Source: Stenotrophomonas rhizophila
GTDB taxonomy: Bacteria; Pseudomonadota; Gammaproteobacteria; Xanthomonadales; Xanthomonadaceae
Assembly (NCBI RefSeq): GCF_000661955.1
Contig: NZ_CP007597.1
Location: forward strand, 310,001-374,000
Reading direction: 5' to 3'
DNA: 64,000 nt
Numbering within the stretch: position 1 is the first letter of the stretch; each line of letters opens with the position of its first letter. Of the stretch, positions 38,600 to 49,500 are shown in pieces. The position numbers and the translations under genes were made by a program. The notes beneath the pieces were generated by a model. That model had not been told where the DNA came from and did no database searches. It worked only from the letters and a program-made list of their open reading frames with translations.

Positions 38600-38613
38600 G
38601 CCCCGGAGCCCCC

Positions 38614-40791
38614 TTACCGCAAGGTGCGCGCGGCCTCGTTGGCGGCGCCGCGCAGTTTGGGCAGCAGGCGCAGCATCAGGCCCATCTGGGTGCGGATCAG
38701 CTGCAGTTTGGGCGGCATGTCGTCGGTGATCTGTTCCAGCTGCTCGGCCAGGGCGCGGTCGCCGTCGTTATCGGCCTCCTCCACCGGTTGGCGTTGCTCC
38801 AGCGCCGCGGCGATCTGCTGCATGGCGTGTTCCACCCGCTCGCCGCCGGCCAGTGCCTGGGCGTCCTGCGCGTAGCTGTCCAGCTGCGCGCGATGCGCAC
38901 CGAGCGCCGACAGATGCCCCAGCAGGGTGTTGGAGAGCGCCAGGAAGCGGAACCCGGCATCCAGGTTGCGGCGCACGTGGCCCGGCTCGCGCAGCATGTT
39001 CGACAGCGCGGTGGACAGTGCGGCGTCGGCGTTGTGCATGTCGCGGCGGGCGATGCGGTAGGCCAGGTCGTCCTGCATGCCGCTGCCGTACTGGCCCAGC
39101 ACCGCATCCAGGTAGCGCGCGCAGTTGGCCAGCACGCGGGCCATGACCAGGTTCAAGCGGCGGCCCTGCCAGTCGGGCAGGATCAGGAAGGCCGCGGCCG
39201 CGGCGATCGCGCAGCCCAGCAGGGTGTCGACCAGGCGGGGCCAGATCAGCAGGAAGCCGTCGCCGATCAGGTTGAAGCAGGTCAGCGCCATCACCGTGAT
39301 GGCCGCCGACGCCACCAGGTAGCGGTCGCTGCGGGTGAAGAAGAACAGCAGCGCCGAGAGCAGGGCGATCAGCAGTTCGATGCGCAGGTCCTGGAACAGC
39401 TGCATCAGCGCCCAGGTCAGCACCAGCCCGATCAGGGTGCCGGCGATACGCTGGGCCAGCCGTTGCCGGGTGGCGCCGAAATGCGGGCGGCACACGAACA
39501 CGATGGTGAGCAGCACCCACGAGCCGTTCTGGGCGTTGACCAGGCGGATCACCGCAAAGCCGACGATCAGGGCCAGCGCCATGCGCAGGCCGTGGCGGAA
39601 CAGCACCGAGCCGGGGGTGAGCTGCTGGCGGATGCGCACGAACATTTCGCGCAGGGTATGCGGATTGGTGTCGCGCAGGCGGGTGTCGACGTTGTCCAAC
39701 GTGGCGTCGGACTTTTCGGCCTCGGACAGGCGCCGCTCGATGCTCTGCAGGTTGTGGCCGAGCAGCTCCAGCGAGGACAGCAGGCGCTGCCACTGCGGGT
39801 TGTGCTGGGCACGCAGCCAGGTGAGCGAATCGGTGAGGTCGGCGGTGGCCTGCTTGGTGCGCTCCCCGTACTGGAACGGGCGGCGCAGGCGGATGGCCAG
39901 GCCCAGGTTGGCACAGGCCTCGCCCTGCAGCGCGAGCAGGCGCTGGCAGCGGTACAGCACGTCGCTGTGGAAGAACGCCTCGGTGAGCGCGCCGTAGGGA
40001 TAGTGCGAGGAGCTGGCGCGTTCGTGGAAGTCCTGGGCCATGTAGTACAGGCGCAGGTACAGGCCGGACTGCACGCCGGGCCGGCCGGAGCGACCGAAGC
40101 GGGCGAGGATGGCGACCTTGGCGATGTTCAGCGCCTCCACCACGCGGCGATTCTGTTCGGCCAGGGCCAGCTGGCGCTTCTGCACGTCGGCGTCGCGGAT
40201 GGGTTCGAACAGGTCGGCCTTGAGCTGCAGGTAGCGGCCCAGCTCGAGGTACAGACGGGCGATGCGCTCGCGCACGGGCCGGTTGGCAAACAGGGCGGTC
40301 CACAGGATCGAGAGCAGGCCGTACCAGAGCGCGCCGGCGAGCAGGTGGCTGACCGCGCTGATGGCCTGGGCGCGGTCGCTGGCGCCGTGCTGTTCCAGGC
40401 CGATCATGGTGTAGATGGCCAGGGTGACGGTGGCCTGGGCGATGGACGCGTAGCGTTCGCCGAGCGCGCCGAGCAGGGTGAGGCCGAAGGTGGACACGGC
40501 CAGTGCGGCGATGAACAGCCAGGGCCAGGCGAACAGTTCGACCACCGCGGCGGCGGCGATGACGAAGCAGAGCAGGGAGAGGGCGACCGATTTGGTCCGG
40601 CCCCACCAGTTGTCGTCGGTTTCGGCGATGGCGCTGGCAATGATGCCGAGGAACACGCCGGGCAGCGCGGGCAGCTGGTCCAGGTGCCAGCACAGGCCCA
40701 TGGCCACCGACAGCGCGATGAGTACCCGCAGGCCGTAGCTGGCCTTTTCATGCGCCCACAGGCGGCTCAGGCGGGATTCTCGGGCGGACAT
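38614..40791 (-). CDS. YccS/YhfK-family (FUSC) membrane protein
   Basis: A 725-residue protein with two blocks of about six transmembrane helices (roughly 20-160 and 400-540), each followed by a large helical cytoplasmic part. This is the YccS/FUSC layout related to aromatic acid exporters (AaeB). The typical helix start RIAGTLIGLVLTWALMQLF appears at about 440. The transported compound is unknown. The start at 40791 is used; the longer frame runs through SMAG repeats. Confidence 0.88.
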   Translation of the reverse strand: MSARESRLSRLWAHEKASYGLRVLIALSVAMGLCWHLDQLPALPGVFLGIIASAIAETDDNWWGRTKSVALSLLCFVIAAAAVVELFAWPWLFIAALAVSTFGLTLLGALGERYASIAQATVTLAIYTMIGLEQHGASDRAQAISAVSHLLAGALWYGLLSILWTALFANRPVRERIARLYLELGRYLQLKADLFEPIRDADVQKRQLALAEQNRRVVEALNIAKVAILARFGRSGRPGVQSGLYLRLYYMAQDFHERASSSHYPYGALTEAFFHSDVLYRCQRLLALQGEACANLGLAIRLRRPFQYGERTKQATADLTDSLTWLRAQHNPQWQRLLSSLELLGHNLQSIERRLSEAEKSDATLDNVDTRLRDTNPHTLREMFVRIRQQLTPGSVLFRHGLRMALALIVGFAVIRLVNAQNGSWVLLTIVFVCRPHFGATRQRLAQRIAGTLIGLVLTWALMQLFQDLRIELLIALLSALLFFFTRSDRYLVASAAITVMALTCFNLIGDGFLLIWPRLVDTLLGCAIAAAAAFLILPDWQGRRLNLVMARVLANCARYLDAVLGQYGSGMQDDLAYRIARRDMHNADAALSTALSNMLREPGHVRRNLDAGFRFLALSNTLLGHLSALGAHRAQLDSYAQDAQALAGGERVEHAMQQIAAALEQRQPVEEADNDGDRALAEQLEQITDDMPPKLQLIRTQMGLMLRLLPKLRGAANEAARTLR

Positions 40792-40899
40792 GCGGGCTCG
40801 GGGTGCGGGGCAGCCCATTATTGCGGGTGTGGGGTGAAGGGGACAGCCTGAAGGCGATCCAACGTCAACGTGCTGCGCAGGGCGGGGACGATGCGCCCG

Positions 40900-40922
40900 G
40901 TAGTGCCGGCCGCTGGCCGGCT
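40900..40922 (+). repeat. SMAG-type GTAG palindrome
   Basis: GTAGTGCCGGCCGCTGGCCG then GCT, in plus orientation, facing the four minus-oriented copies that follow. Confidence 0.85.
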
Positions 40923-40950
40923 CCCCGTGCGCCCGGACGGAGGTGCGAGG

Positions 40951-41110
40951 AGCCGGCCAGCGGCCGGCGTTACCGGGTGTCGATGGTGTGCGAGGAGCCG
41001 GCCAGCGGCCGGCACTACCCGGGTGTGGAGGGTGTGCGAGGAGCCGGCCAGCGGCCGGCACTACCCGGGTGCGGAGGGTGTGCGAGGAGCCGGCCAGCGG
41101 CCGGCACTAC
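40951..41110 (-). repeat. Array of four SMAG palindromes with a 45-46 bp period
   Basis: AGCCGGCCAGCGGCCGGC followed by A/G and CTAC or TTAC occurs at 40951, 40996, 41042 and 41088. The spacing is 45, 46 and 46 bp. The spacer (about 23 bp, CCGGGTGTGGAGGGTGTGCG type) is nearly identical in each unit, so the whole unit was duplicated in tandem. It fills the gap between the YccS gene and the 3' end of the TonB-dependent receptor gene. Confidence 0.9.
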
Positions 41111-41139
41111 CGGGTGTGGGGAGCTACCGGCCGATCGAG

Positions 41140-43209
41140 TTACATGTCGAAGCGCACGCTCACTGCGAAGGTGCGCGGCAGGCCGACGCCGGCATTGGAC
41201 CAGTATTTTTTGTTGGCCAGGTTCTCCACGCCGGCGCGCCAGGTGACCGGGTGGCCGTCGAGCTGCATGCGGTAGCCGAGGCCGGCGTTGACCAGGGTGT
41301 AGTCGGGCAGTTTGAGGGTGTTGTCGGCGTCGTAATACACATCGCCGTAGTAGCGGGCCAGCGCATACACGCTCAGGCCGTCCACCTGCGGGATGCTGTA
41401 GTCGGCGTGCAGCACGCCCTGCCAGCGGGCCGCGCCGGCGGTGCGGTTGCCCTGCTGGGCCACGCTGTCGGGGGACAGTTTGTCGTAGGTGGGATCGAGC
41501 CAGGTGACGCCACCGCCGACGGTGAGCGCGTCGGTCAGGCGGACGTTGCCGCTGATTTCGACGCCTTCGTACAGGGTGATGCCGTCCTGTACCAGCAGCT
41601 TGCCGACAGGGGTGAGCCGGTCGATGTTGGCACCGCGCTCCAGGCGGAAGGCGGCGGCGTTGGCGTTCCAGCGCGGGTACTCGATCTTGGCGCCGATCTC
41701 GTACTGCGTGCTGATGGTCGGGTCGAGCACGGTGCCGGCGTTGATGTAGTCGCTGCCGACGCGGCTGCCTGCTTCCAGCGATTCCACGTAGCTGGCGTAC
41801 AGGGTGACGGCATCGGCCGGCTTGTACATCAGGGCGTAGGTGGGGGTGACCGGGTAGGTGTGGTAGGCGCCCTTGTTCTCGAAATCGTTGTAGCGCGCGC
41901 CGGCCAGCAGCGACCAGCCATCGGCGAAGCTGACCGTGTCGCTGACGAACACGGCCTGCTGCACGGTTTCGCTGCCGCGGCTGAGCACGCGCGAACCTAC
42001 GGCATCGTGGCGCAGCACCGGGCGCTGGTAGATGTTGCCGCGGCCGATGGTGTTCCATTCGTTCGGGCGGTCCCAGCCCAGGCCGGTCTGGTGCGAGACG
42101 CCGGCCACCACCTGGTGCGACAGCGGGCCGGTGTCGAAGCGGCCCTGCACGATGGCCTGGGCCAGCTTCCACTCGCTCTTGCCGCCCAGTTCGTAGGTGT
42201 TGACGTTGTAATCGCCGTTGACGTTGTCGATGTAGGCGAACACCTTGTTGACGTCGTTCCACGAGGTGGTCACGCCATAGCTGAGGCTGGCCTTCCAGTC
42301 GCTGTTGATCTGCCAGTTCAACGCGGTGGAGAGCAGGCTGGAACGGGTGTCGTAGTAGCTGCCGTCGATGCTGTTGTCGATGTCGCCGGCCATTGGGCGC
42401 GGCAGCTCGGTCAGACCGATGAAGTAGTACTGCGGCGATTCGTTGCTGAGCTCGCGCGACTGGAACACGCCATCGAAGGTCCAGGTGAGGCTGTCGCTCA
42501 GGCGCGCATCCAGTGACAGGGCGCCAACCTTGCGGTTGACCTCGCCACCGTTGAAGGTTTCGCCCTTCTCCTGGTACGCGTTGAAGTGGTAGCCGAACAT
42601 GTCTTCATTGCCGAAGCGCCCGCCCACGTCGACCTGGCCGCTCACGATACCCGCCTCGCGCCAGCCGAGCTGGGCGGCGAAGGTGGGGGTGTCGGTGGGC
42701 TTCTTGGTGACGTAGTTGACGATGCCGCCGGGCTGGCCGAAGCCGTACATGAAGCCACCGGGGCCCTTGAGCAGTTCCACCTGTTCCATCACTTCCAGCG
42801 GCCATTCGGTGCCCCACGAGGACACCTGCAGGCCGTTGACGCGGTAGCTGTCGTAGCTGAGGTCGATGCCGCGGTTGCGGATCGGCGAACTCCAGCCGCT
42901 GGCATACGCGCTGACCTGGGTGACCACCGAGGGGTCGGTCAGGAAGGCATCACCGAGCGAGACCACCTGGCGCTTTTCGATCTCTTCCCGGCCGACCACG
43001 GCGATCGCGAACGGGGTGTCGCGCACGGCGCGGTCGCCGAGCGCGCCGGTGTCGGTGTGGGTGCGTTCGGCGATGACCTTGACCGCATCCAGATCGGTGG
43101 CCGAGCGCGCGCGCACGGCGCCGTCCGGAGTGGACTGGGCATGGGCGGCGCAGGCCAGCGACAGCGCAACGGCCAACGTGGCCAGGCGGGGCAGGGGGGA
43201 CGACAGCAT
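41140..43209 (-). CDS. TonB-dependent siderophore receptor
   Basis: A 689-residue outer-membrane receptor. A signal peptide (about 1-25, cut after AAHA) is followed by a plug domain, with DTPFAIAVVGREEIEKRQV, then RNRGIDLSYDSYRVNGLQVS and the LLKGPGGFMYGFGQPGGIVNYVTKKP region (in parts: LLKGPGGFMYG, GGIVNYVTKKP). A 22-strand barrel follows, ending VSVRFDM with a terminal aromatic two residues before the end. It is most like FpvA/FhuE-type ferric siderophore receptors. A possible Fur box lies upstream at 43348. Confidence 0.93.
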   Translation of the reverse strand: MLSSPLPRLATLAVALSLACAAHAQSTPDGAVRARSATDLDAVKVIAERTHTDTGALGDRAVRDTPFAIAVVGREEIEKRQVVSLGDAFLTDPSVVTQVSAYASGWSSPIRNRGIDLSYDSYRVNGLQVSSWGTEWPLEVMEQVELLKGPGGFMYGFGQPGGIVNYVTKKPTDTPTFAAQLGWREAGIVSGQVDVGGRFGNEDMFGYHFNAYQEKGETFNGGEVNRKVGALSLDARLSDSLTWTFDGVFQSRELSNESPQYYFIGLTELPRPMAGDIDNSIDGSYYDTRSSLLSTALNWQINSDWKASLSYGVTTSWNDVNKVFAYIDNVNGDYNVNTYELGGKSEWKLAQAIVQGRFDTGPLSHQVVAGVSHQTGLGWDRPNEWNTIGRGNIYQRPVLRHDAVGSRVLSRGSETVQQAVFVSDTVSFADGWSLLAGARYNDFENKGAYHTYPVTPTYALMYKPADAVTLYASYVESLEAGSRVGSDYINAGTVLDPTISTQYEIGAKIEYPRWNANAAAFRLERGANIDRLTPVGKLLVQDGITLYEGVEISGNVRLTDALTVGGGVTWLDPTYDKLSPDSVAQQGNRTAGAARWQGVLHADYSIPQVDGLSVYALARYYGDVYYDADNTLKLPDYTLVNAGLGYRMQLDGHPVTWRAGVENLANKKYWSNAGVGLPRTFAVSVRFDM

Positions 43210-43347
43210 CGATGGGTTCCTTGGCGGACAGCACAACGCCGTCCGCGATCTACAGAGGGCGGGGGAGGGTCGATGGCTGGATCGCGCAGGCTGGCCGGGA
43301 ACCGGCAGCGGGGGCATCGCGAAGGCGATGCAGGACCGTGGCTGGAT

Positions 43348-43360
43348 GCGAATTGTTCGC
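43348..43360 (-). promoter_or_regulatory. Candidate Fur operator upstream of the receptor gene
   Basis: GCGAATTGTTCGC is a near-perfect inverted repeat (GCGAA-TTG-TTCGC) within TGCGAATTGTTCGCGTTTTG. It resembles xanthomonad Fur boxes and sits about 140 bp before the start of a siderophore receptor gene. Confidence 0.5.
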
Positions 43361-43403
43361 GTTTTGTTGCTTGGCGTCAAACCGAGGCGGACCGACCGGG
43401 CGT

Positions 43404-43426
43404 ACCGACCAACGGTCGGTACCTAC
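43404..43426 (-). repeat. SMAG-type palindrome overlapping the smeK stop region
   Basis: ACCGACCAACGGTCGGT followed by ACCTAC, in minus orientation. It reaches the last codons of the RND permease gene, whose stop is at 43423-43425. Confidence 0.75.
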
Positions 43427-46400
43427 CGGGCGATGGCGCTGCGCTTCACTGCACGCCGCTCGCGGCGGCGGGCGCGTCGGTTGACCCAGCGTTCGCGCAG
43501 GCACGAGAAGATCACGTACAGCGCCGGCGTGCTCAGCAGGGTCAGGCTCTGCGAGAACAGCAGGCCGCCGATCATCGCGATGCCCAGCGGGCGGCGCAGT
43601 TCGGAGCCTTCGCCCAGGCCGATGGCCAGTGGCACCGCGGCCAGGATCGCCACCATGGTGGTCATCATGATCGGGCGGAAGCGCACGATGCTGGCCTCGC
43701 GCACCGCATCGCGGGGGCTCTTGCCGTGCTCGCGCTGGGCCACCACCGCGAAGTCGATCATCATGATCGCGTTCTTCTTGACGATGCCGATCAACAGCAC
43801 CAGCGCGATCATCGAGATCACCGACAGTTCGGTGTTGGTCACGAACAACGCCAGCAGCGCGCCTACGCCCGCGGCCGGCAGCGTGGACAGGATCGTCACC
43901 GGGTGCACCAGGCTTTCGTACAGCATGCCCAGCACCAGGTACACGGTGATGATGGCGGCCAGTACCAGGATCAGCATCGAGTTCGGGTTGAGCTGCACGT
44001 TGAAGCCGCCGCCATCGCTGATGCGGATGTCACCGGGCAGGCGCAGGCCGTCCACGGTGGACTTGATGATCGCCTCGCCTTCGCCGGTGCTCACGCCCGG
44101 CGCCAGGTTGTAGCTCAGGTCCATCGTGGTGTACTGGTTTTCGTGGGTGATCTGCGGCGGTGCCAGCCCGGGCACCTGATGCGCCACGGCGGTCAGCGGG
44201 ATCATCTCGCCGTTGCCGGCACGCACGTAGATCTCATCCAGCGCACGCGGGGTGGCGGTCTGTTCGGGCAGTGCGTTGACCACCACGCTGTACTGGTTGA
44301 TGTCCGAGTAGATGGTGGAGATCTGGCGTTGGCCGAACGCGCCGTACAGCGCGCCGTCGATCGCACCCACCGACACGCCCAGGCGTGCGGCCTTGGCACG
44401 GTCGATCACCACGTTCTGGCGCAGTCCAGCGGTGTCCACGTCGGTGCCCACGTCACGCAGCTTCGGGTTCTTCTTCAGCGCGGCCTGCACCTTGGGCAGC
44501 CATTCCTGCAGCTGGGCCAGGTCGTTGCCCTGCAGCGAGACCCGGTACTGCGCGCCCTGGCTGTTGCCGCCGCCGCCATCGCTGGGCAGATCCTGGATCG
44601 CGCGCAGGCGCAGCTGCAGGTCCGGGTAGCGGTCGGCCTTGGCGCTCAGCCGTGCCAGGGCCAGCGCGGTGGTTTCCTTGCGGCCTTCCTTGCGGGTCTT
44701 CAGCTGCACGTTGAACTGCGCGCTGGAGCCCTGGCGACCACTGCCCAGGCGCACGCCCACGGTCTTCACCGCCGGGTCGGCCATCAGCATGTCGGTGATG
44801 CGGCGCTGGCGGTTGACCATGTCCTCGAAGGACACCGTGGCGCTGGAGTTGGCGCGGCCCCAGATCAGGCCGGTGTCCTGGGCCGGGAACGAGCCCTTCT
44901 TGACCGCCCCGCCCAGCATCACCGTGGCCACGATCAGCAGGATCGGGGTAAGCGACAGCAGCAGGGCGTGGCGCAGCGAGAAGTCCAGGCAGACCGTGTA
45001 CACGCGCAGCATGCGGTCGTGCGTGGCATCCAGGAAGCGGCCGATCCGCGAGGGCTTTTCCGGTTCGGTGTGCGCGCTCAGGAAGCGGCTGCACAGCGCC
45101 GGGGTGAGCGTGAGCGAGACGATCATCGACACCACGATCGCCGCCACCAGGGTGATGGTGAACTCGCGGAAGAACGCACCGACCATGCCGCTGGCGAACA
45201 GCAGCGGGATGAACACGGCCACCAGCGAGGCGGTGATCGAGACGATGGTGAAGCCGATCTCGCGCGCGCCGGTCAGCGCGGCCTGCATGCGGGGCATGCC
45301 TTCGTCGAGATGGCGCATGACGTTCTCGATCACCACGATCGCATCGTCGACCACGAACCCGATCGCGATCACCAGCGCGAGCAGGCTCAGGTTGTTCAGG
45401 GTGAAGCCGAACACGTACATCACCAGCGCCGCACCGGCCAGCGACAACGGCACGGTGACCGCCGCGATCAGGGTCGGTGCCAGCCGGCGCAGGAACAGCG
45501 CCATGGTCAGGATCACCATGGCCAGGCTGATCAGCAGGGTGATCTGCACTTCGTGCAGCGACGAGCGGATGGTCGGGGTGCGGTCGAAGTACGGGGTCAT
45601 CACCGTGCCCGGCTGCAGGTAGTCGCGCAGCATCGGGATCTGCGCCTTGACCCGGTCCACGGTCTCCACGATGTTGGCGCCGGCGCGGGTGAACACATAC
45701 ATCACCACCGCCGGTTTGTGGTCGAACCACGCGGCCTGGTAGGCGTCCTGCTGGCCGTCGTAGACGTTGGCCACGTCCTTGAGGCGGATCACCCGGCCGT
45801 CGTCCTGGGTCTTGATGACCAGGTTGGCGAAGTCGGCCGCGCGCGCCACCGAGTCGTTGGCGATGATCGCGGTGGTGGTGTTGCCGTCGGTGAGGAAGCC
45901 GGTGGGCGAAGTCACGTTGGCCGCGCGCACCGCGTTGCGCAGGTCATCGGGGGTGAGGTTGAGCGCGTTGAGCAGGCGCAGGTTCACATCCACCCGCACC
46001 GCCGGCGTGGACGCACCGGCGATATCCACCGAGGACACGCCGCTGATCTGGCGGATGCGCTGGGCCAGCAGCGAGTCGGCCACGTTGTACAGCTCGTCGG
46101 CCGACTGCGTCTGCGAGGTGAGCGCGATGGCGATCACCGGGTCGTCGTTCGGGTTGGCCTTCTGGAACATCGGCGAACCGAGCCCGGACGGCAGGTCGGC
46201 CTGGGCCGAATTGATCGCGGTCTGCACGTCCAGCGCGGCCGAATCGATGTCGACCCCGCTCTGGAAGATCATGAAGACCAGCGAGCTGCCTTCGGAGCTG
46301 GACGAACGCATCTGGTCCACGCCGGGCAGCTGGCCCAGGTGGCGTTCCAGCGGCGCGGTGACCGTGGAGGCCATGGTGGTGGCGTCCGCGCCGGACTGAC

Positions 46401-46548
46401 TGGCGTGCACGAAGATCACCGGAATCTGGATGTTCGGCAGCGCCGACACGCCCAGTTTCAGGTAGCAGAACAGGCCAACCACGAACAGGCCGATGGCCAG
46501 CAGCGCGGTGCCGATCGGGCGGCGGATGAAGGGCCCGGAAATATTCAT
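43423..46548 (-). CDS. smeK: RND multidrug efflux permease, SmeK/MdtC type
   Basis: A 1041-residue inner-membrane RND pump: an N-terminal helix (FIRRPIGTALLAIGLFVVGL), two large periplasmic loops, the TM4 region GFVVDDAIVVIENVMRHLDE with the proton-relay acids, and 12 helices in all. Its pairing with a second RND gene and one fusion protein gene is the MdtABC layout. In S. maltophilia the same arrangement is SmeIJK, linked to aminoglycoside, tetracycline and membrane-stress tolerance. The species-level name is inference from order and similarity. It lies 34 bp after smeJ. Confidence 0.88.
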   Translation of the reverse strand: MNISGPFIRRPIGTALLAIGLFVVGLFCYLKLGVSALPNIQIPVIFVHASQSGADATTMASTVTAPLERHLGQLPGVDQMRSSSSEGSSLVFMIFQSGVDIDSAALDVQTAINSAQADLPSGLGSPMFQKANPNDDPVIAIALTSQTQSADELYNVADSLLAQRIRQISGVSSVDIAGASTPAVRVDVNLRLLNALNLTPDDLRNAVRAANVTSPTGFLTDGNTTTAIIANDSVARAADFANLVIKTQDDGRVIRLKDVANVYDGQQDAYQAAWFDHKPAVVMYVFTRAGANIVETVDRVKAQIPMLRDYLQPGTVMTPYFDRTPTIRSSLHEVQITLLISLAMVILTMALFLRRLAPTLIAAVTVPLSLAGAALVMYVFGFTLNNLSLLALVIAIGFVVDDAIVVIENVMRHLDEGMPRMQAALTGAREIGFTIVSITASLVAVFIPLLFASGMVGAFFREFTITLVAAIVVSMIVSLTLTPALCSRFLSAHTEPEKPSRIGRFLDATHDRMLRVYTVCLDFSLRHALLLSLTPILLIVATVMLGGAVKKGSFPAQDTGLIWGRANSSATVSFEDMVNRQRRITDMLMADPAVKTVGVRLGSGRQGSSAQFNVQLKTRKEGRKETTALALARLSAKADRYPDLQLRLRAIQDLPSDGGGGNSQGAQYRVSLQGNDLAQLQEWLPKVQAALKKNPKLRDVGTDVDTAGLRQNVVIDRAKAARLGVSVGAIDGALYGAFGQRQISTIYSDINQYSVVVNALPEQTATPRALDEIYVRAGNGEMIPLTAVAHQVPGLAPPQITHENQYTTMDLSYNLAPGVSTGEGEAIIKSTVDGLRLPGDIRISDGGGFNVQLNPNSMLILVLAAIITVYLVLGMLYESLVHPVTILSTLPAAGVGALLALFVTNTELSVISMIALVLLIGIVKKNAIMMIDFAVVAQREHGKSPRDAVREASIVRFRPIMMTTMVAILAAVPLAIGLGEGSELRRPLGIAMIGGLLFSQSLTLLSTPALYVIFSCLRERWVNRRARRRERRAVKRSAIAR

Positions 46549-46582
46549 GCCGCTGCCCCCGGGGCGCGCAGGTACGGCGTGT

Positions 46583-49500
46583 TCATGCGCGGTCCTGGGC
46601 GCTGGCGTGGCGCAGCGCGCGCTGCTCGCGGCGCTCGCGCATCCACTCGGAGAAGCGTTCCATGTACAGGTAGATCACCGGCGTGGTGTACAGGGTGACC
46701 AGCTGCGACAGCAGCAGGCCGCCGACGATGGCGATACCCAGCGGGCGGCGCAGCTCCGAGCCGATGCCGGTGCCCAGCGCCAGCGGCAGTGCGCCGAGCA
46801 TGGCCGCGGCGGTGGTCATCATGATCGGGCGGAAGCGCAGCAGGCAGGCGCGGCGGATCGCGTCGTGCGCGTTGGCACCGGCGCGGCGCGCTTCGATGGC
46901 GAAGTCCACCATCATGATGCCGTTCTTCTTGACGATGCCGATCAGCAGCACGATGCCGACGATGCCGTCCACCGACAGCGGCAGTCCGCACACCATCAGC
47001 GCCAGCAGCGCACCCACGCCGGCCGGGGGCAGCGTCGAGATGATGGTGAAGGGGTGGATGTAACTTTCATACAGCACGCCCAGCACGATGTAGATCAGCA
47101 CCAGCGAGGCCAGCAGCAGCCACACCACGTCGGTCTGGCTGCCGGTGAATTCGGCGGCCTTGCCGATGAACTGCGCATGCACCTGCGAGGGCATGTCCAG
47201 GCCGTCCTTGGTTTCTTCAATGGCCTTGACCGCATCGGACAGCGAATAGCCCGGGGCGATGTTGAACGACACCGTCACCGCCGGCAGCTGCTGCTGGTGG
47301 CTCACCACCAGCGGGGTGCTGGTGATCTTGCCCTCGGCCAGCGCCGCCAGCGGGATGATGTTGCCCGCGCCCACCGGAATGCCGGTGTTCTGCGCACCGA
47401 TGCCGGTGGCGGTGGACGAGTTGGACGAGGTGACCTGGCCGAAGTTGGTGGCGTTGCTGCCGGTCAGTGCGCCGGCGCCGTTGGAGGCCACCGCCAGCTG
47501 GTTCATCAGCGCGGTGCTGGTGCGGAACTCCGGTGCCACTTCCAGCACCACGCGGTACTGGTTGAGTTCGGTGAAGATGGTCGAGATCTGGCGCTGGCCG
47601 AACGCGTCGTACAGGGTGTCGTCGATGGTCTGCATCGGCACGCCCAGCACGCTGGCCTTGTCGCGGTCGATGGTCAGCTCCAGTGCGCGCCCCTGGTTGG
47701 ACAGGTTGTTGTCGACGTCGGCCAGTTCCGGGCGCTGGCGCAGCGCTTCGGTCAGGCGGGTGGCCTGCAGCGCGACCTGCGCGCTGTCCACGTCCGACAG
47801 CGAGTACTGGTACTCGGTGGCGGCCACGCGGGTGTCCAGGGTGACGTCCTGCACCGGCTTGAGGTACAGCGCCACGCCGGGAATGCCGGCCACGGCCTGC
47901 TGCAGCCGCGGCAGGATCTCATCCAGCCCGTCGCGGTCGCCGCGCTCCTTGAGCACGATCGACAGCTGGCCCTGGTTGAGGGTGGGGTTCATGCTGCCGG
48001 CGCCGATGAAGGCCGATACGCCGGTGACGGCCGGGTCCTTGCGCAGCGCTTCGGCAACCGCCTTGGTGCGCAGTTCCATCTGCGGGAAGGCGATGTTCTG
48101 GTCGGCCTGGACCACGCCGGTGATCAGGCCGGTGTCCTGCTCGGGCAGCAGGCCCTTGGGGATCACCACGTACAGCACCACGGTGAGCACCAACGCACCA
48201 GCGGCCACCGCCAGGGTCATGCGCTGGTGGTCCAGCACCCAGTCCAGGCTGCGCTCGTAGGCGCCCACGGTGCGCGTCCACAGGTTTTCCTTGCCGGCCG
48301 CCGCGGCGCGCTCGTGGGCGTCTTCGCCTTCGGGCAGCGCGTCGGGCTTGAGCAGGTAGGCGCACATCATCGGGGTGAGCGTCAGCGAGATCAGCATCGA
48401 CAACGTCACCGCGATGCTCAGCACCCAGGCGAACTCGTGGAACAGGCGGCCGGTCACGCCGGGCATCAGCAGCAGCGGCAGGAACACCGCCACCAGCGAG
48501 ATGGTCAGCGACAGCACGGTGAAGCCGATCTGGCGCGCACCGATCTCGGCCGCTTCCGGGCCGCTCTTGCCCTGCTCGATGTAGCGCACGATGTTTTCGA
48601 TCATCACGATCGCATCGTCGACCACGAAGCCGGTGGCCACCACCAGCGCCATCAGCGACAGGTTGTCCAGCGACATCCCGGCAAAGGCCATCACCCCGAA
48701 GGTGCCGGCCAGCGACAGCGGCACCGCCACCGAGGGAATGATGGTGGCCCACAGCCGGCGCAGGAACACGAAGATCACCGCCACCACCAGGCAGATGGTG
48801 AGGATCAGGGTGAACTGCACTTCATGCACCGAAGCGCGGATGGTCTCGGTACGGTCGGAGAAGATCTCCAGGTGCACGTCGGCCGGCAGCACGTTCTGCA
48901 GCTGCGGGATCAGCGCGCGGATGCGCTCGACGGTCTGCACGATGTTGGCGCCGGGCTGGCGGCGCACTTCCAGCAGCACCGCCGGCTTGCCATCGGCCCA
49001 CGCGGCCAGCTGGTCGTTCTCCACGCCATCGACCACGTTGGCCACGTCCGACAGCCGCACCGGGCGGCCGTTCTTGTAGCTGATGATGGTGTCGCGGTAC
49101 TCGGCGGCGCTGGTCAGCTGGTCGTTGGTGCCGATCGAATAGGACTGGGTCTTGCCGTTGAGCGAGCCCTTGGGCGCGTTGACGTTGGCCTGGGTCAGCG
49201 CGCTGCGCAGTTCTTCCAGGGTCAGGCCCATGTTGGACAGCTGCGCCGGGTTGACCTGGATGCGCACGGCCGGGCGCACGTTGCCGGCGATGGACACCAG
49301 GCCCACGCCCTGCACCTGCGACAGGCGCTGGGCCAGGATCGAGTCGGCGTAGTTGTTGACCTCGCGCAGCGGGCGCGTGTCGGAGGTGAGCTTGAGGGTG
49401 ACGATGGCCGCGTCGGCCGGGTTCACCCGGTTGTAGACCGGCTGGTAGGGCAGCGAGGAGGGCAGGGTGGCCTGGCGGATCGCGGCCTGCACGTCCTGGG

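Noticed and set aside
40944..41112. Regular 45-46 bp repeats that could suggest a CRISPR array
   Set aside because: The spacers are nearly identical rather than unique, the repeats are SMAG palindromes with GTAG ends, and there are no cas genes.
42586..46698. A 1370-codon plus-strand open frame, His- and Gln-rich
   Set aside because: It lies antisense to the TonB receptor and the smeK gene. Its composition is that of the complement of GC-rich coding sequence, and no domain is visible.
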